Shown piece after piece: positions 1 through 7,990 of a DNA stretch of 10,995 nucleotides. Positions within the stretch are counted from its first letter, which is position 1. Each line of letters starts with the position of its first letter. Below the pieces are notes generated by a model. It made no database searches, was not told the DNA's origin, and was given only the letters and a program-made list of their open reading frames with translations. The DNA is from Euperipatoides rowelli (Eukaryota > Onychophora > Udeonychophora > Euonychophora > Peripatopsidae). Both the position numbers and the translations under genes were made by a program. The stretch lies in assembly GCA_003024985.2 (NCBI GenBank), contig PXIH01S0028114.1. One strand, written 5' to 3'.

Positions 1-372
1 ATATTTTATCTTCAATAACTTTGCCAACAGTTACAAAATGTTGATTTAGGGATTCACCTGATAATTGCAGGTTATCATAATTTGATTTTTTCCCCTATAA
101 GGCCCTTTAGTAATTTCCACATCATAGATTGGTTTGAACTATTTTTGAATATAAGATCTTTGAAATAATTCCTTTTTGCTGAACGAATTTGATGATTTAC
201 ATTATTTTTCAATTTTTTGTATAAACTCCAATATCCAACATTTCCATAAGATAATGCTCTTTCATGAGCCAAATCTTTTTCTTTTATTAGAGACAAAATA
301 TTTCCATTCATCCAGGGGACTCTTTTGTGATATTTATTTTTACCAATTCTTTTTATTGGTGCATGAGTATCT
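1..372 (-). mobile_element. CR1/L2/jockey-like LINE fragment (endonuclease-RT linker), truncated by the window edge
   Basis: This is a decayed fragment of a non-LTR retrotransposon polyprotein, read from about 372 down to base 1. It covers the linker between the endonuclease and the reverse transcriptase. Visible motifs in order are LDTHAPIKRI, VPWMN, the AHERAL and YWSLYKKLKN stretch, and a basic segment with NYFKDL. The pattern D-x-HAPIK, PW-hN, W-x-x-YKKLKN-x-V and AKRNYF is typical of CR1/L2/jockey-type LINEs. The open frame stops near 75, but homology continues in another frame to the window start (ESLNQHFVTVGK, VIEDKI), so there is one frameshift. Homology stops abruptly at the upstream end, next to an ambiguous base at 375. 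The exact clade is not resolved. This is a dead copy with no sign of host function. Confidence 0.85.
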
Positions 373-374
373 AA

Positions 375-375
375 N
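375..375. other. Ambiguous base (N)
   Basis: The only non-ACGT base in the window. It lies within a few bases of the point where the minus-strand LINE homology ends, so it may mark a heterozygous site, a consensus conflict or an assembly join. Confidence 0.99.
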
Positions 376-514
376 TAATAAGGCAAGAGGGACAATAATA
401 ATTAAAGCCATCAAAGGCTATAGCAGTGAATAGCAAATATTAGGTCTGTGAGATCCAAGGTGACCACTATAGGATTAATCTCTAAAGACTTAGCAATTCT
501 AATGTTCAAATAGT

Positions 515-892
515 CAAAAATTATTTAATATTAAAATGTCTATCATCTGAGGCAACATTTTATCTGCATTTACTATTATGGTCTTGACAATCTAGCTAAA
601 ACACAGCAATTTTAAAATAAGTATTAACTTATTTATCCCCAACTGCTCAGAATCTTCTTATGGCTATTGAGTTTAATGTTGCTCAGTTGGATACTTAAAA
701 AGAATTAAAGGATTATTTAGACAAAAATAAAGTCATTAATGTGGCACTTAATGCAGGACTAAGCCAACTCATTTAGATCATTGTTCAAACAGATTGGATT
801 ATATAGTATTGACATATGGCTCATTATTTAATAATTCAACATACATACTTAAATCTGTATTTTTTTTTAGTTCATTATTGTGGTCTTATTAA
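515..892 (+). pseudogene. LINE endonuclease (APE) domain remnant
   Basis: An AP-endonuclease-like remnant in more than one frame. From 621 a frame reads VLTYLSPTAQNLLM then AIEFNVAQLD, where EFN replaces the GDFN active-site motif of LINE endonucleases, followed after a stop by KELKDYLDKNKVINV. From 788 another frame reads NRLDYIVLTYGSLFNN, the expected end-of-domain motif R-hDYI with following helix, and stops at 890-892. Upstream, near 515-560, a stretch reading LKCLSSEATFYL fits the preceding beta strands. The GD to IE change at the metal-binding motif plus the stops make this non-functional. Confidence 0.7.
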
Positions 893-1093
893 GTGAATAA
901 GGGATACTTAATACCTATTTATTCAATATCTAAAAAAACATAATTCATACATTTACAGTTTTGTTTCAATACAAATGATTTTAATGAAGTCATTATAATT
1001 TGAACACTAATCTTTTTAAATTACAATGCTAGTAATATTCATTGGGAAAACATTAAAGAATGACGAACTTTTCTAATTTGTAGGTCAAATAAT

Positions 1094-1249
1094 GATTTTT
1101 AAAAGAAACTTAACAGACAATAATATGATCTAAGAGCTACAGTAAAGAGCTTACAAAATTTTAATCATACAGAGATTCCCTTCTTTTTTAATTGTAAAGC
1201 AAAATTAAATTACTTAAGTAAGAGACAAGAACGGGACCAAACACCCTTT
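1094..1249 (+). pseudogene. LINE endonuclease-RT linker remnant
   Basis: One frame from 1094 has two early stops and then is open from 1124 to about 1249. It reads YDLRATVKSLQNFNHTEIP and continues into a basic part NYLSKRQERDQ. A charged helical stretch ending in a lysine-arginine-glutamine segment is usual just before the reverse transcriptase of L1/Tx1-type LINEs. On its own this would be weak evidence; its position between the endonuclease and RT blocks of the same strand is what supports it. It is followed directly by a T/A-rich stretch and the 55-bp tandem repeat. Confidence 0.55.
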
Positions 1250-1270
1250 ATTAAAAAAAAAAAAACTAGT

Positions 1271-1454
1271 TTAAAAGCCGTTAAAAATGACATTAATTTC
1301 TCCCTTCTTAGCTTGCTATACTTAAAACCCATCAAAAATGACGGACATTAATTTCTCCCTTCTTAGCTTGCTATACTTAAAACCCATCAAAAATGACGGA
1401 CATTAATTTCTTCTTTCTTAGCTTGCTATACTTAAAAGCCTGTAAAAAATTTCT
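1271..1454. repeat. 55-bp tandem repeat, about 3.4 copies
   Basis: Units begin with TTAAAA and end with GCTTGCTATAC at 1271-1321, 1322-1376, 1377-1431 and a partial unit 1432-1454. Units 2 and 3 differ only by two or so C/T changes in a pyrimidine run. Unit 1 lacks four bases (CGGA) and has GCCG/T differences near its start. The near identity of units 2 and 3, compared with the heavily decayed LINE around them, indicates a recent duplication. The repeats abut each other without spacers. Confidence 0.95.
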
Positions 1455-1656
1455 ATGGACAGAAAATAGAGCGAAAACATCTTTTTGTGTCATCGCCAGA
1501 AGATGACCAAGCAGAGTGACAGACATCATGACAAAACTTGTTCTTTATTATCGTTAGAAGATTAATAGCATCAGTAAATGAAATATCCAACTTGACATCC
1601 TCAAGATTTTTTAATAAAAATAATTCTGCCATCTTAACTTACATAGGTCATAAAGC

Positions 1657-2565
1657 CTATATCAATATGGTGTTAACCTTAAAGATGAAGATGTGATAGA
1701 TGTTATTCTAAAGCCTTATGTAGAGATATATGAAAATGTATACTCAAAATATATAGTTACTATAAAGGATGTAAACTTTATAATAGATAATGACCCAAAT
1801 ATTGAGCATACTTTTAAGATTCAAAGAAGCAGATATACAAGTAACAAAAATTATAAATAAGGAAAGTGTATCAGGACCAGATAATATCTAGTCCTGACTG
1901 TTAACATATTATGGTAACAGTCAAAACATTTTCTTTATTTAGTCACAATGCTTATGTTCTATGATAAAATTAGCTCAATAACAAATATTTATTAGAGTCC
2001 TTGATATATTTTTAACCATCCAGGATTATGATACAATTTTTTGTTTTTTAAATATCAATAATTTTCTAAATCTTATTTTTCTTTAAAAGGAAAAATATAC
2101 ATATACCTTTACTAAGTTTCCAGAGTGATATAACTCAAATTAATTTAAGAAAAATAAAAATGCGACTATAATATTTCTGCAACTTTTTTGGTAAATCAAA
2201 TTTATCAAGGGTTCTCATAAATACTAATAAGGTATCATCCTTAAAATTAGAGGCAGCATTTGTTGGTGCTGAAGTGGGGACTCCCCACTCACTACCAAAT
2301 GTTTGCTGTTTACATAGATAAACTATTACAGAAAATAAACAGTTCACAACTAGGAATGTGTATTGAAAGTTTTGCAAGAGAGGTATCAGCATATGCCTTT
2401 GTTGATGAAGTGACAATAATTATTCTCTTGGATGATTGCGCATGTTTGCAACAAATCTTTGTATTAATAAATAGATATACAGAGGAAATTGGTACTGAAT
2501 TTAATATAGAAAAACTTTCATATGGAAGCCATCTTCGAATGACTTGATAAAAGACTTTTGCAAGA
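1657..2565 (+). pseudogene. LINE reverse transcriptase remnant
   Basis: This block is a broken reverse transcriptase read in several frames. The frame 1657-1860 (GVNLKDEDVIDVILKPY, then IYENVYSKY) matches the pre-RT helix region. An overlapping frame from 1829 reads INKESVSGPDNI, the conserved K-x-SGPD-x-I motif opening the RT fingers. From 2211 the frame reads TNKVSSLKLEAAF then GAEVGTPHSLP, corresponding to the (R)QG-x-PLSP motif. From about 2295 another frame reads FAVYIDKLLQKINSSQLG and then AYAFVDEVTII, where the catalytic YADD box has become AFVDE. After that comes INRYTEEIGTEFNIEK, the usual segment after the catalytic box. Stops, at least three frameshifts and loss of the YADD box show it is dead. 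Confidence 0.82.
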
Positions 2566-2581
2566 ACTATCCAGATAAAAT

Positions 2582-3334
2582 GTTAATATTTCCTTTCTCG
2601 TTCATGGGAATACATATAAGGAACAAAATACAATATAATATAATATATTACTTTTAAAGTAGCCCAATTAAAACTGGAAAAACAAATATTTTTCTTTATT
2701 GACAAAAATTTGAATAGTAAATACATTTCTATTACCCAAGCTTTTTTTTTTCATTTTGCATCATATGTTAATTACACTAAAAAGTTTGTAAATAATCTAT
2801 AAACCATCAAAAATATGAGGCTATGGAAAACAAAACTGATACCTATATCAAGATTCACATTAACCTTAACTCAAAAGTGAAGGAGGACTGGTTTGTCTAG
2901 TTTAAATGATTTATTTGATGTATTGAGAGCTAATACTTATGCTACACACATTAAATTTGTAAATTCAGTAGACATTGTCCTTCCAGTTCCTCCCATGGAC
3001 ACCACCGATTATCTTTAAAGGTAGTGTTTTGGATATCTTACAATATGTTTTTCAAAAAAGTAATGGATACCTTACTTTCAGCTGATACAAAATTTAGTTA
3101 TAAGGCACATTATAAAATATTATATCAAGGCCTTAAACCATTAATAGAAGCAAAATTGATTTGCCCAATATTTAGAATTTTGAAATCAGTAAACATAGCT
3201 CCAAACATATTCAAATTTCTTTATAGATTAATGCATAAGAGTTGTTTTAAGAAAGACAGGCTGGTAAATAAATACATAAATTAAATATGGATACAAACTG
3301 CAATTTTTGTAATAATTTAGATGAAATAATCTAG
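2582..3334 (+). pseudogene. LINE C-terminal region with CxxC motif, remnant
   Basis: This follows the reverse transcriptase and covers the thumb and C-terminal part. Recognisable pieces are FSFMGIHI near 2600, AQLKLEKQIFFFIDKNL near 2660-2710, and a long frame 2818-3018 with a single stop that reads SLNDLFDVLRANTYATHIKF then VLPVPPMDTTDY. From 3024 the frame continues as FFKKVMDTLLSADTKF and KFLYRLMHK. From 3287 it reads MDTNCNFCNNLDE before a stop at 3332. The CxxC pair followed by DE is the first half of the C-terminal cysteine/histidine motif of L1/Tx1-type LINEs. Further degraded coding-like sequence, such as SEIMWAFLYLFLIEIKK, extends to about 3560. Confidence 0.72.
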
Positions 3335-3665
3335 ATGCCAATACATGATATGACAGACAATAACTTTACTGAAATAAATATTTCTAATAATAATAATATA
3401 TTCCTCTTGGGATTACAGCTGTTACAAAAAAAAAAGTAATATTTTTTAATGCTCTTTATCTATTTGGAAAATCTGAAATCATGTGGGCCTTTTTATATTT
3501 ATTTTTGATAGAGATTAAAAAAATATATAAAAATGAATTGGACATAATGGAAACATAAATTTTAGGGTGATGGGTGGCATAATGCAGATTTCACATTATT
3601 TTGTAATAAATTCCTAAAGTCATAAATCAATAATGTTAATTTACTAATCTTGTACATATTGTAAT

Positions 3666-3751
3666 CTTGTATACATTAATATACAATACAATGAAATAAT
3701 ATATTTATCTTGTATTCATTATTATACAATAAAATGAAATGATATATTTTA
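3666..3751. repeat. 43-bp tandem duplication in the LINE 3' tail
   Basis: Copy 1 is 3666-3708 and copy 2 is 3709-3751, both starting CTTGTAT and differing at about six positions. The core of copy 1, TTGTATACATTAATATACA (3667-3685), is a near palindrome and recurs exactly at 5199-5217 in intron 1. AT-rich duplications of this kind are common in LINE 3' UTRs. Confidence 0.9.
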
Positions 3752-4030
3752 TTTAAGTTTGTGTTACTATGCTAAATTATTATAATCTGATTTTATTGGC
3801 AAATATCTATAGTTTATGGTTTAATAGTTTTGTTTCTTTGCTCTGTGGTTTTTTTTTTTTTTGGTATTTTGTTGTTTAATTACATTTTTAATGTCTGCAT
3901 TTTTATAATCTCAATAAAACAAGTTAAAACGGAAGGATTCCTTTAAAAAAAATATCTGTTTTTTTTTTTTAGTTACATTTTTAAGTTGAATACAAGTTGT
4001 TATGCTAAACTTTATTAATCCTTTTGTTTC

Positions 4031-4058
4031 ATTTTATTTTATTTTATTTTTTTAGTAG
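4031..4058 (+). promoter_or_regulatory. Polypyrimidine tract and tandem NAGNAG splice acceptor of exon 1
   Basis: An (ATTTT)n run leads into TTTAGTAGCAAG. The acceptor can be the AG at 4054-4055 or the AG at 4057-4058, giving exon starts 4056 or 4059. Both keep the same phase, so the choice only adds or removes one residue (an alanine codon position) in the lectin-like domain. Confidence 0.65.
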
Positions 4059-4139
4059 CAAGAGTATCTGTCCATATAGGAAATTTTACACCAACTTTTG
4101 ATACATATTATGTTAGATGTAATGGACGAATCACAATAG
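4056..4139 (+). CDS. Exon 1 of a partial gene: C-terminal half of an F-type lectin-like domain, first part
   Basis: This 84-base internal exon runs from a TAG acceptor to a GT donor at 4140. It enters and leaves in phase 1 and has no stop in that frame, while the other two frames stop. The encoded stretch is ARVSVHIGN, FTPTFDTYYV, RCNGRITIG. In F-type lectins (fucolectins) the corresponding part reads A-x-V-x-VG..., then a cysteine followed by G-x-I, so the match is good in spacing and sense. Together with exon 2 it would form the latter half of a secreted, sugar-binding beta-barrel domain. The first half, with the fucose-binding His and Arg residues, is not in this exon and was not found upstream. 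A plain F5/8 type C (discoidin) domain is the main alternative. Exon prediction is supported by the consistent phase with exons 2 and 3. Confidence 0.68.
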
Positions 4140-4484
4140 GTAATAAAATTAAATATAAATCATATTACTAAGTTATTAATAATACAAGTAGGTTACTCTA
4201 AACTATTGCATGCTATAATGTCTAGTTAGCCTGATCTAATCATTTGGCAATATTGGATATTTAAAGTGTATTATAAATGCTATTTTCAGCTTCAATCTAT
4301 ATATTAATAAGTGAAGGGAAAACTTTGGATCCCTTTTTAAGCATATTGCGCTCACGGAGGAGTGTGAGATTTGACAGAGTTAAAGTTTATATGGAGAGGG
4401 AGTGCAATGAGCTAAAATTTATATATAAAATTAAAACATTATTGTTTAGCGTTGTGGCGGCTTTTTACAAAGGAAATTTTCTTA

Positions 4485-4502
4485 TTGGTCGAATTTGACC
4501 AA
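4485..4502. repeat. Short palindrome TTGGTC...GACCAA
   Basis: Six-base arms TTGGTC and GACCAA enclose GAATTT, so the whole 18-mer is nearly self-complementary. It sits at the end of a locally more GC-rich segment (about 4310-4500), which also contains the hairpin CTCAC...GTGAG at 4351-4368. This segment may be a small unclassified repeat. Confidence 0.6.
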
Positions 4503-4721
4503 TACTGGATTACTAGTTTAATTTATTTTGCCTGAAAAATGTATGTTTACTTTATCAAATTATTAATTGTAGAAGAAATCAATACAAAAAAATATATAAA
4601 ATAAATTAAATCATTAAAGACCCAGCTACTGTGTATAGAGCCTGTAATAAATACAGAAATGCTGAAGTGTTATGAGTGAAATATTCTCATAATAAAAATA
4701 AGTCTCGCCTGAAATGAAATG

Positions 4722-5548
4722 TGAATAAATCATTAACTGATAATAGCAAGAGAATTAATGGAATAATAAAATAAAGAAATAAGTGATGAATTTCAGTTAC
4801 TGAATATGCAGTGGTTAAACATGTGTATTTAAATCAAGAAATTATGAAAATATTAAATATCAAGAAAATATGAAATATTAAATGTCAGAAAAGTCATGAA
4901 GTTATTAAGTAAAGAATAAGAAGAATTAAATATGAACTTTATTGATTGAGACAATATTATGTAATTAGAAATGAAAAATATGAGAAGAAAGGGCAATCAA
5001 AAGAACAAAGAGAATAATATTGAAGAGATTATACAATACAAAGATTTCAATTAATTTCTATTATTTGCTTAATTATTACTAGCCTATTCAGTTTGGTAAA
5101 AATAAAACACTAAAGTTCCTCTAACATCATATTTTATATAGCCATGGACATTATTGCCCTTCCCTCATATTTTGTCAGAATCTATTTTATTTCATACTTT
5201 GTATACATTAATATACAGACATTTTAATTGCTTGTCATTTGGCATTCAAAATTTCTCAATATTTTTCTAATAGTTATGGCTAATCTTTCTTACTTTATTT
5301 CTCTAATTATGATAGCTGGTATTTGTTACTGAATCGTTTACATATTTTAATTAGTCAATTCATATAGTTTTTGATATTTATATTCTTTTTTTTTCATAAT
5401 TTTCATCTCATTATTCTTGCCAATATTTAATTTATTATTTATTTTAGTCTTTTGGCTGATATTCTTCTTTTTTTGTTATTTATGTACTACTTTGGGTAAT
5501 ATTCCTGTTATTATTATTAGTTTTAATCTGTTAATGATTCCTTATTCA
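4722..5548. repeat. Possible long degenerate inverted repeat (foldback)
   Basis: Two pairs of inverted matches share roughly the same centre. The inner pair is 4975-4997 with 5153-5173: the reverse complement of the left arm is ATTGCCCT followed by a short indel and CTCATATTTT. The outer pair is 4722-4740 with 5527-5548 (GTTAATGATT and TATTCA in common). The left half (about 4620-5045) is strikingly A-rich and the right half (5050-5750) T-rich on this strand, as expected if the halves are complementary. Between the pairs little similarity could be traced by eye, so this may be an old foldback element or partly chance in AT-rich DNA. Confidence 0.35.
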
Positions 5549-5727
5549 AAATTGTTGTACACAATGTAATTTAAATATAAATTTTATTCTTTAGCCAGTT
5601 AGTTTAAAATTCCTATCTTTCATTTAATTCTGGTTTTTCTCTTAATTTACTGGGACTCATTTAAATAATTTTGCTTAGTAACATGTTTCTTATATTCTTG
5701 ATACTTAATCTTTTTGTTTACTGAAGT

Positions 5728-5788
5728 CGTATAACTTTTTCTTGATCGTATAACTTTACTAAGATGTCTTATAGTAGACATCTTAGTA
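5728..5788. repeat. 12-bp direct repeat followed by a perfect 13-bp hairpin
   Basis: TCGTATAACTTT occurs at 5728-5739 and again at 5746-5757. Immediately after, TACTAAGATGTCT (5757-5769) and AGACATCTTAGTA (5776-5788) form a perfect 13-bp stem with a 6-base loop TATAGT. No flanking element could be defined. Confidence 0.9.
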
Positions 5789-6007
5789 GATACAATTATT
5801 AATCACTACTTATGTTCATTAATGCCCTTTTGATTTCTTTATATAATTCTGGCCCAGACCCAATCTGTAACCATACGAGAATAATCTCTATATTTATTTC
5901 AATAAAATTTCTTCTATTAATATTTATAAAAGTTAAATATTTCATAACTTCAATTAATTTGTGATAACTTTGTTTTTAAATTTAATGAGTCATTCAGTAC
6001 AGGAATT

Positions 6008-6143
6008 GGGAATTTCCCTTCTCAGCTATTAGGCCTAACTCCTAATATCACATTGTTTCACACCTTACTACTCCTCATCTCCTGCTGATCTTCAGCCATT
6101 TTGAACAATAAAAGTTGTACTTGAACAAAAGGGTGAAATTCCC
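6008..6143. repeat. Possible small inverted-repeat element (MITE-like), 136 bp
   Basis: GGGAATTTCCCTT at 6008-6020 and AAGGGTGAAATTCCC at 6129-6143 are inverted copies apart from a two-base gap. They enclose a segment that is more GC-rich and C/T-rich than its surroundings, with an internal ATTAGG...CCTAAT and an AATAAA. This is what a short non-autonomous transposon could look like, but no target-site duplication is evident. Confidence 0.4.
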
Positions 6144-6257
6144 TTTTACAAAAAAAAGAAAAGAAAATAGAATTCTTTGTGACCATGATCTCTATTTGGA
6201 ATCGACTGTATAACGACTACATTCTTTGTCCAAGTCTTTGTAAAAAATCTATTAACT

Positions 6258-6900
6258 TAGTAGATTTGACCGATTTGAGCAGATAAAATCATTGGCAAAA
6301 GAAAATTAGTTCCATATACTAACTGTGCAGCTGATATTTTAAAATCTTCTTTTAAGCTTGGTTGGAAGGATTTCCTTCTTATGACATAGCTATCAAGAAT
6401 GGTTTATGCTTTTACTGAAATCTTTCCTCTAACCACTTAATGTAGGTAATATAGCATAGTATGGATAGGATTTGTTCCCAATAATTTTGAAAAAGATATG
6501 AAAATTTATCTTTTAAATTACCTATTCTGCTCAATGGTAATTTTTTATGGATTTGAAACAAACTTAACCTGGTTAAAATATGTCGGTTATGGTTTAAGTG
6601 CTTATGCCATTAGTAAGATTTGCAGTAGTGTGAAAACCAATAAGTGCATGTGAAACAGTAAATATATCTTTGGAATAGTAATGATGGTCCAATTATATAA
6701 TGATGATGTGCAATTGTGCATGTTCACTTAGTATATCAAATTTTTCTTGTAGAGTAACATTGTGCTTCAGAACTTTAACTTTCTGCCAGGGAATGCAGTG
6801 CCTCTCTCAAACATCACAGTTCTTCTGAATGAAGGTCCATGCAAAATGATTGCACTTATAAACTATAGCATGATTTCATAGATTTTGAAAATTGTGAATC
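6258..6900 (-). pseudogene. Ty3/Gypsy integrase remnant
   Basis: Near 6860-6700 the minus strand reads FAWTFIQKNCDV, then ERHCIPWQKVKVLKHNV and EKFDILSEHAQLHI. This matches the region after the zinc finger of Gypsy integrases (F-x-W-P-x-h-x-KD-h, C-x-x-C-Q-x-SK-h-x-H, then F-D-x-P-x-x-R-F-x-H-h-H-h-D); the second cysteine of the CxxC is now W. Further on come IKWLEERFQ (the ERFHRQ motif) and, at 6352-6285, KEDFKISAAQ followed by LVYGTNFLLP, the highly characteristic LK-SAAELVYGT-x-LRLP motif. The frame ends at the stop 6260-6258. The catalytic D-D-E residues cannot be confidently placed because several frameshifts fall between these blocks. Confidence 0.85.
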
Positions 6901-7069
6901 ACTTGACATTTTATTCTTGATAAGCTGCTGAAAGATCTGAACAACTTTAGTGTGAGTTTATTACATATTGCGAAATATCTACAAATACCTAGCACATTAA
7001 ACTTAAAGGTATTAATGTTCTAAGAATCATGTTTTTTTTATCAGTCTCTTAAGCTTTTGCCATAGTCTT

Positions 7070-7500
7070 CTAGATAATCAATTGCATTTATTCTGAACAA
7101 TGTTTCTATTATGACATTAAGGGTTTCAGAAATGTGTCTAAAACTTATTGTGTATTGTTCATAAAATCAAGTTGTCTTGATTTTGCAGATTTTAATGGCT
7201 TTTGCTTCAATAGGAAAATCAGATTTTGTGACAGTGTGAAAATCTTACTTTTATTATTTGTTATAAATGTTTAGTGGCAGTATAAAAAGGGAAGAGCTCG
7301 GATTGCAAAGAATATAGCTAATATTTTTGCTTTTTTAATTACAAAATGTAAAAGTGGCTACCAGTTTGTAACTTTTCTCTGTTAAAGACTTATCCCTGTA
7401 ATGGTTTTAATGTATAAGACATTGCCAACAGTTGCACAGGAGTTCAAAAAGTGTGACATGAATAGTAAGCATTTCTCATAGGCAACAGTGGAATTGTTTG
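7070..7500 (-). pseudogene. Ty3/Gypsy RNase H remnant
   Basis: The minus strand holds, in order, REKLQTGSHFYI (FSRKL-x-x-x-E-x-x-YS), KILAIFFAIRALPF (ELLAIY-x-AI), LIFLLKQKPL with KSAKSRQLDFMNNTQ (TDHKPL-x-x-A, then RQ-x-LDFI), and RHISETLNVIIE with LFRINAIDY (the RHI-x-G-x-NVVAD-x-LSRI linker). All belong to the RNase H domain and the connector to integrase of Ty3/Gypsy elements. The N of NVVAD is kept but the AD has changed, and the catalytic DAS motif near 7470-7400 is not recognisable. Confidence 0.82.
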
Positions 7501-7749
7501 TGCAATGTATTATCTATTTTACTTTTTTTCTACCATTGATGGCCTGGTTGCATGAAATTTGACAAAAAATACAATTGAATTTGCTCATATCAAAGAAACA
7601 TCTGATATTTCCTACACAACAAGATTGAGTGTCATGTAATTAGTTTCAGGAATCCTGAATGTGATTGGATTTCTGTTCTGAACTGTGATCTTATTTAATT
7701 ACTGATAGTCTGGCTACTGTACTCAGATAGAAAATTGGTCGTTGAGTTA

Positions 7750-7990
7750 TTTTATAATGGGGTTAGGGTGAGCTCAAAATCTTTTGGATGGTCAACTGAT
7801 GCCATTTTTTCATCTTTTAGCAAATTTTGTTTAGCATCTACTAATTTTTAGAAGGAACTCTATATGCTTTTGTAAACACTGGCGGTTTTAATCATATAAT
7901 CAATGTTATCTCTATACTTTTGCTCACAATTTTTGATTCAGTAAGACAGGCTATGCAATGAAAACATTATGAAACTCATATGTTTAGACT
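7750..7990 (-). pseudogene. Ty3/Gypsy reverse transcriptase N-terminal remnant
   Basis: Minus-strand blocks read NIDYMIKTASVYKS, KLVDAKQNFAK and, after one frameshift, DEKMASVDHPKDFELTLTP. This fits the opening of Gypsy RT, where H-x-I-x-T-x-G-x-PV is followed by KL-x-x-AK-x-EF-x-x-M-x-x-x-GI. The later SPW-x-SPLH motif is eroded. The assignment is weaker than for RNase H and integrase and relies partly on position. Confidence 0.6.

Larger units (their letters stand above)
515..3930 (+). mobile_element. Decayed L1/Tx1-like LINE (APE endonuclease, RT, C-terminal CxxC region)
   Basis: Four collinear plus-strand blocks, listed separately below, appear in the order expected for a single non-LTR retrotransposon ORF2: AP-endonuclease, linker, reverse transcriptase, and C-terminal part with a CxxC motif. 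The total length of about 3.4 kb is close to one ORF2 plus its 3' UTR. Each block is readable for 30 to 90 codons before a stop or frameshift. A 3' UTR-like AT-rich tail carries AATAAA at 3913-3918, which is a reasonable end point. The L1/Tx1 assignment rests on the endonuclease ending RLDYI, the linker style and the C-terminal region; it is likely rather than proven. Insertion left its end only about 125 bases upstream of the splice acceptor of exon 1 (4055), so it probably lies in the preceding intron. No target-site duplication could be recognised. Confidence 0.8.
6258..7990 (-). mobile_element. Decayed Ty3/Gypsy LTR-retrotransposon pol region, antisense in intron 1
   Basis: Minus-strand blocks occur in the Ty3/Gypsy order: the start of RT, then RNase H, then integrase, from high to low coordinates. 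The three blocks are described separately. The central RT core, which should occupy about 180 residues, is not recognisable between about 7750 and 7500, where only about 250 bases remain, so an internal deletion is likely. No LTRs, primer-binding site or gag could be found, so only the internal pol portion survives. Stops and frameshifts are frequent. The relic lies antisense within the host intron. Confidence 0.8.

Noticed and set aside
176-433. Plus-strand 85-codon frame
   Set aside because: It is antisense to the minus-strand LINE linker and crosses the ambiguous base.
1271-1454. CRISPR-like array
   Set aside because: The repeats are directly adjacent without spacers and the sequence is from an animal genome.
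2135-2416. Minus-strand 93-codon frame
   Set aside because: It is antisense to the plus-strand LINE RT blocks (2211-2306 and 2295-2547), which carry recognisable motifs; the minus frame has none.
4277-4498. Open frame of 73 codons after exon 1
   Set aside because: It has no recognisable domain, no fitting splice phase and lies in the intron between two phase-matched exons. It probably is chance.
5850-5900. Possible minus-strand LINE RT piece near the GC-richer stretch GGCCCAGACCC
   Set aside because: The reverse strand gives something like SGPELYKEIKRAL, but no neighbouring motif supports it.
6008-6018. NF-kappaB-like site GGGAATTTCC
   Set aside because: It fits the consensus but is an isolated ten-base match inside a likely inverted-repeat element in an intron, so there is no regulatory evidence.
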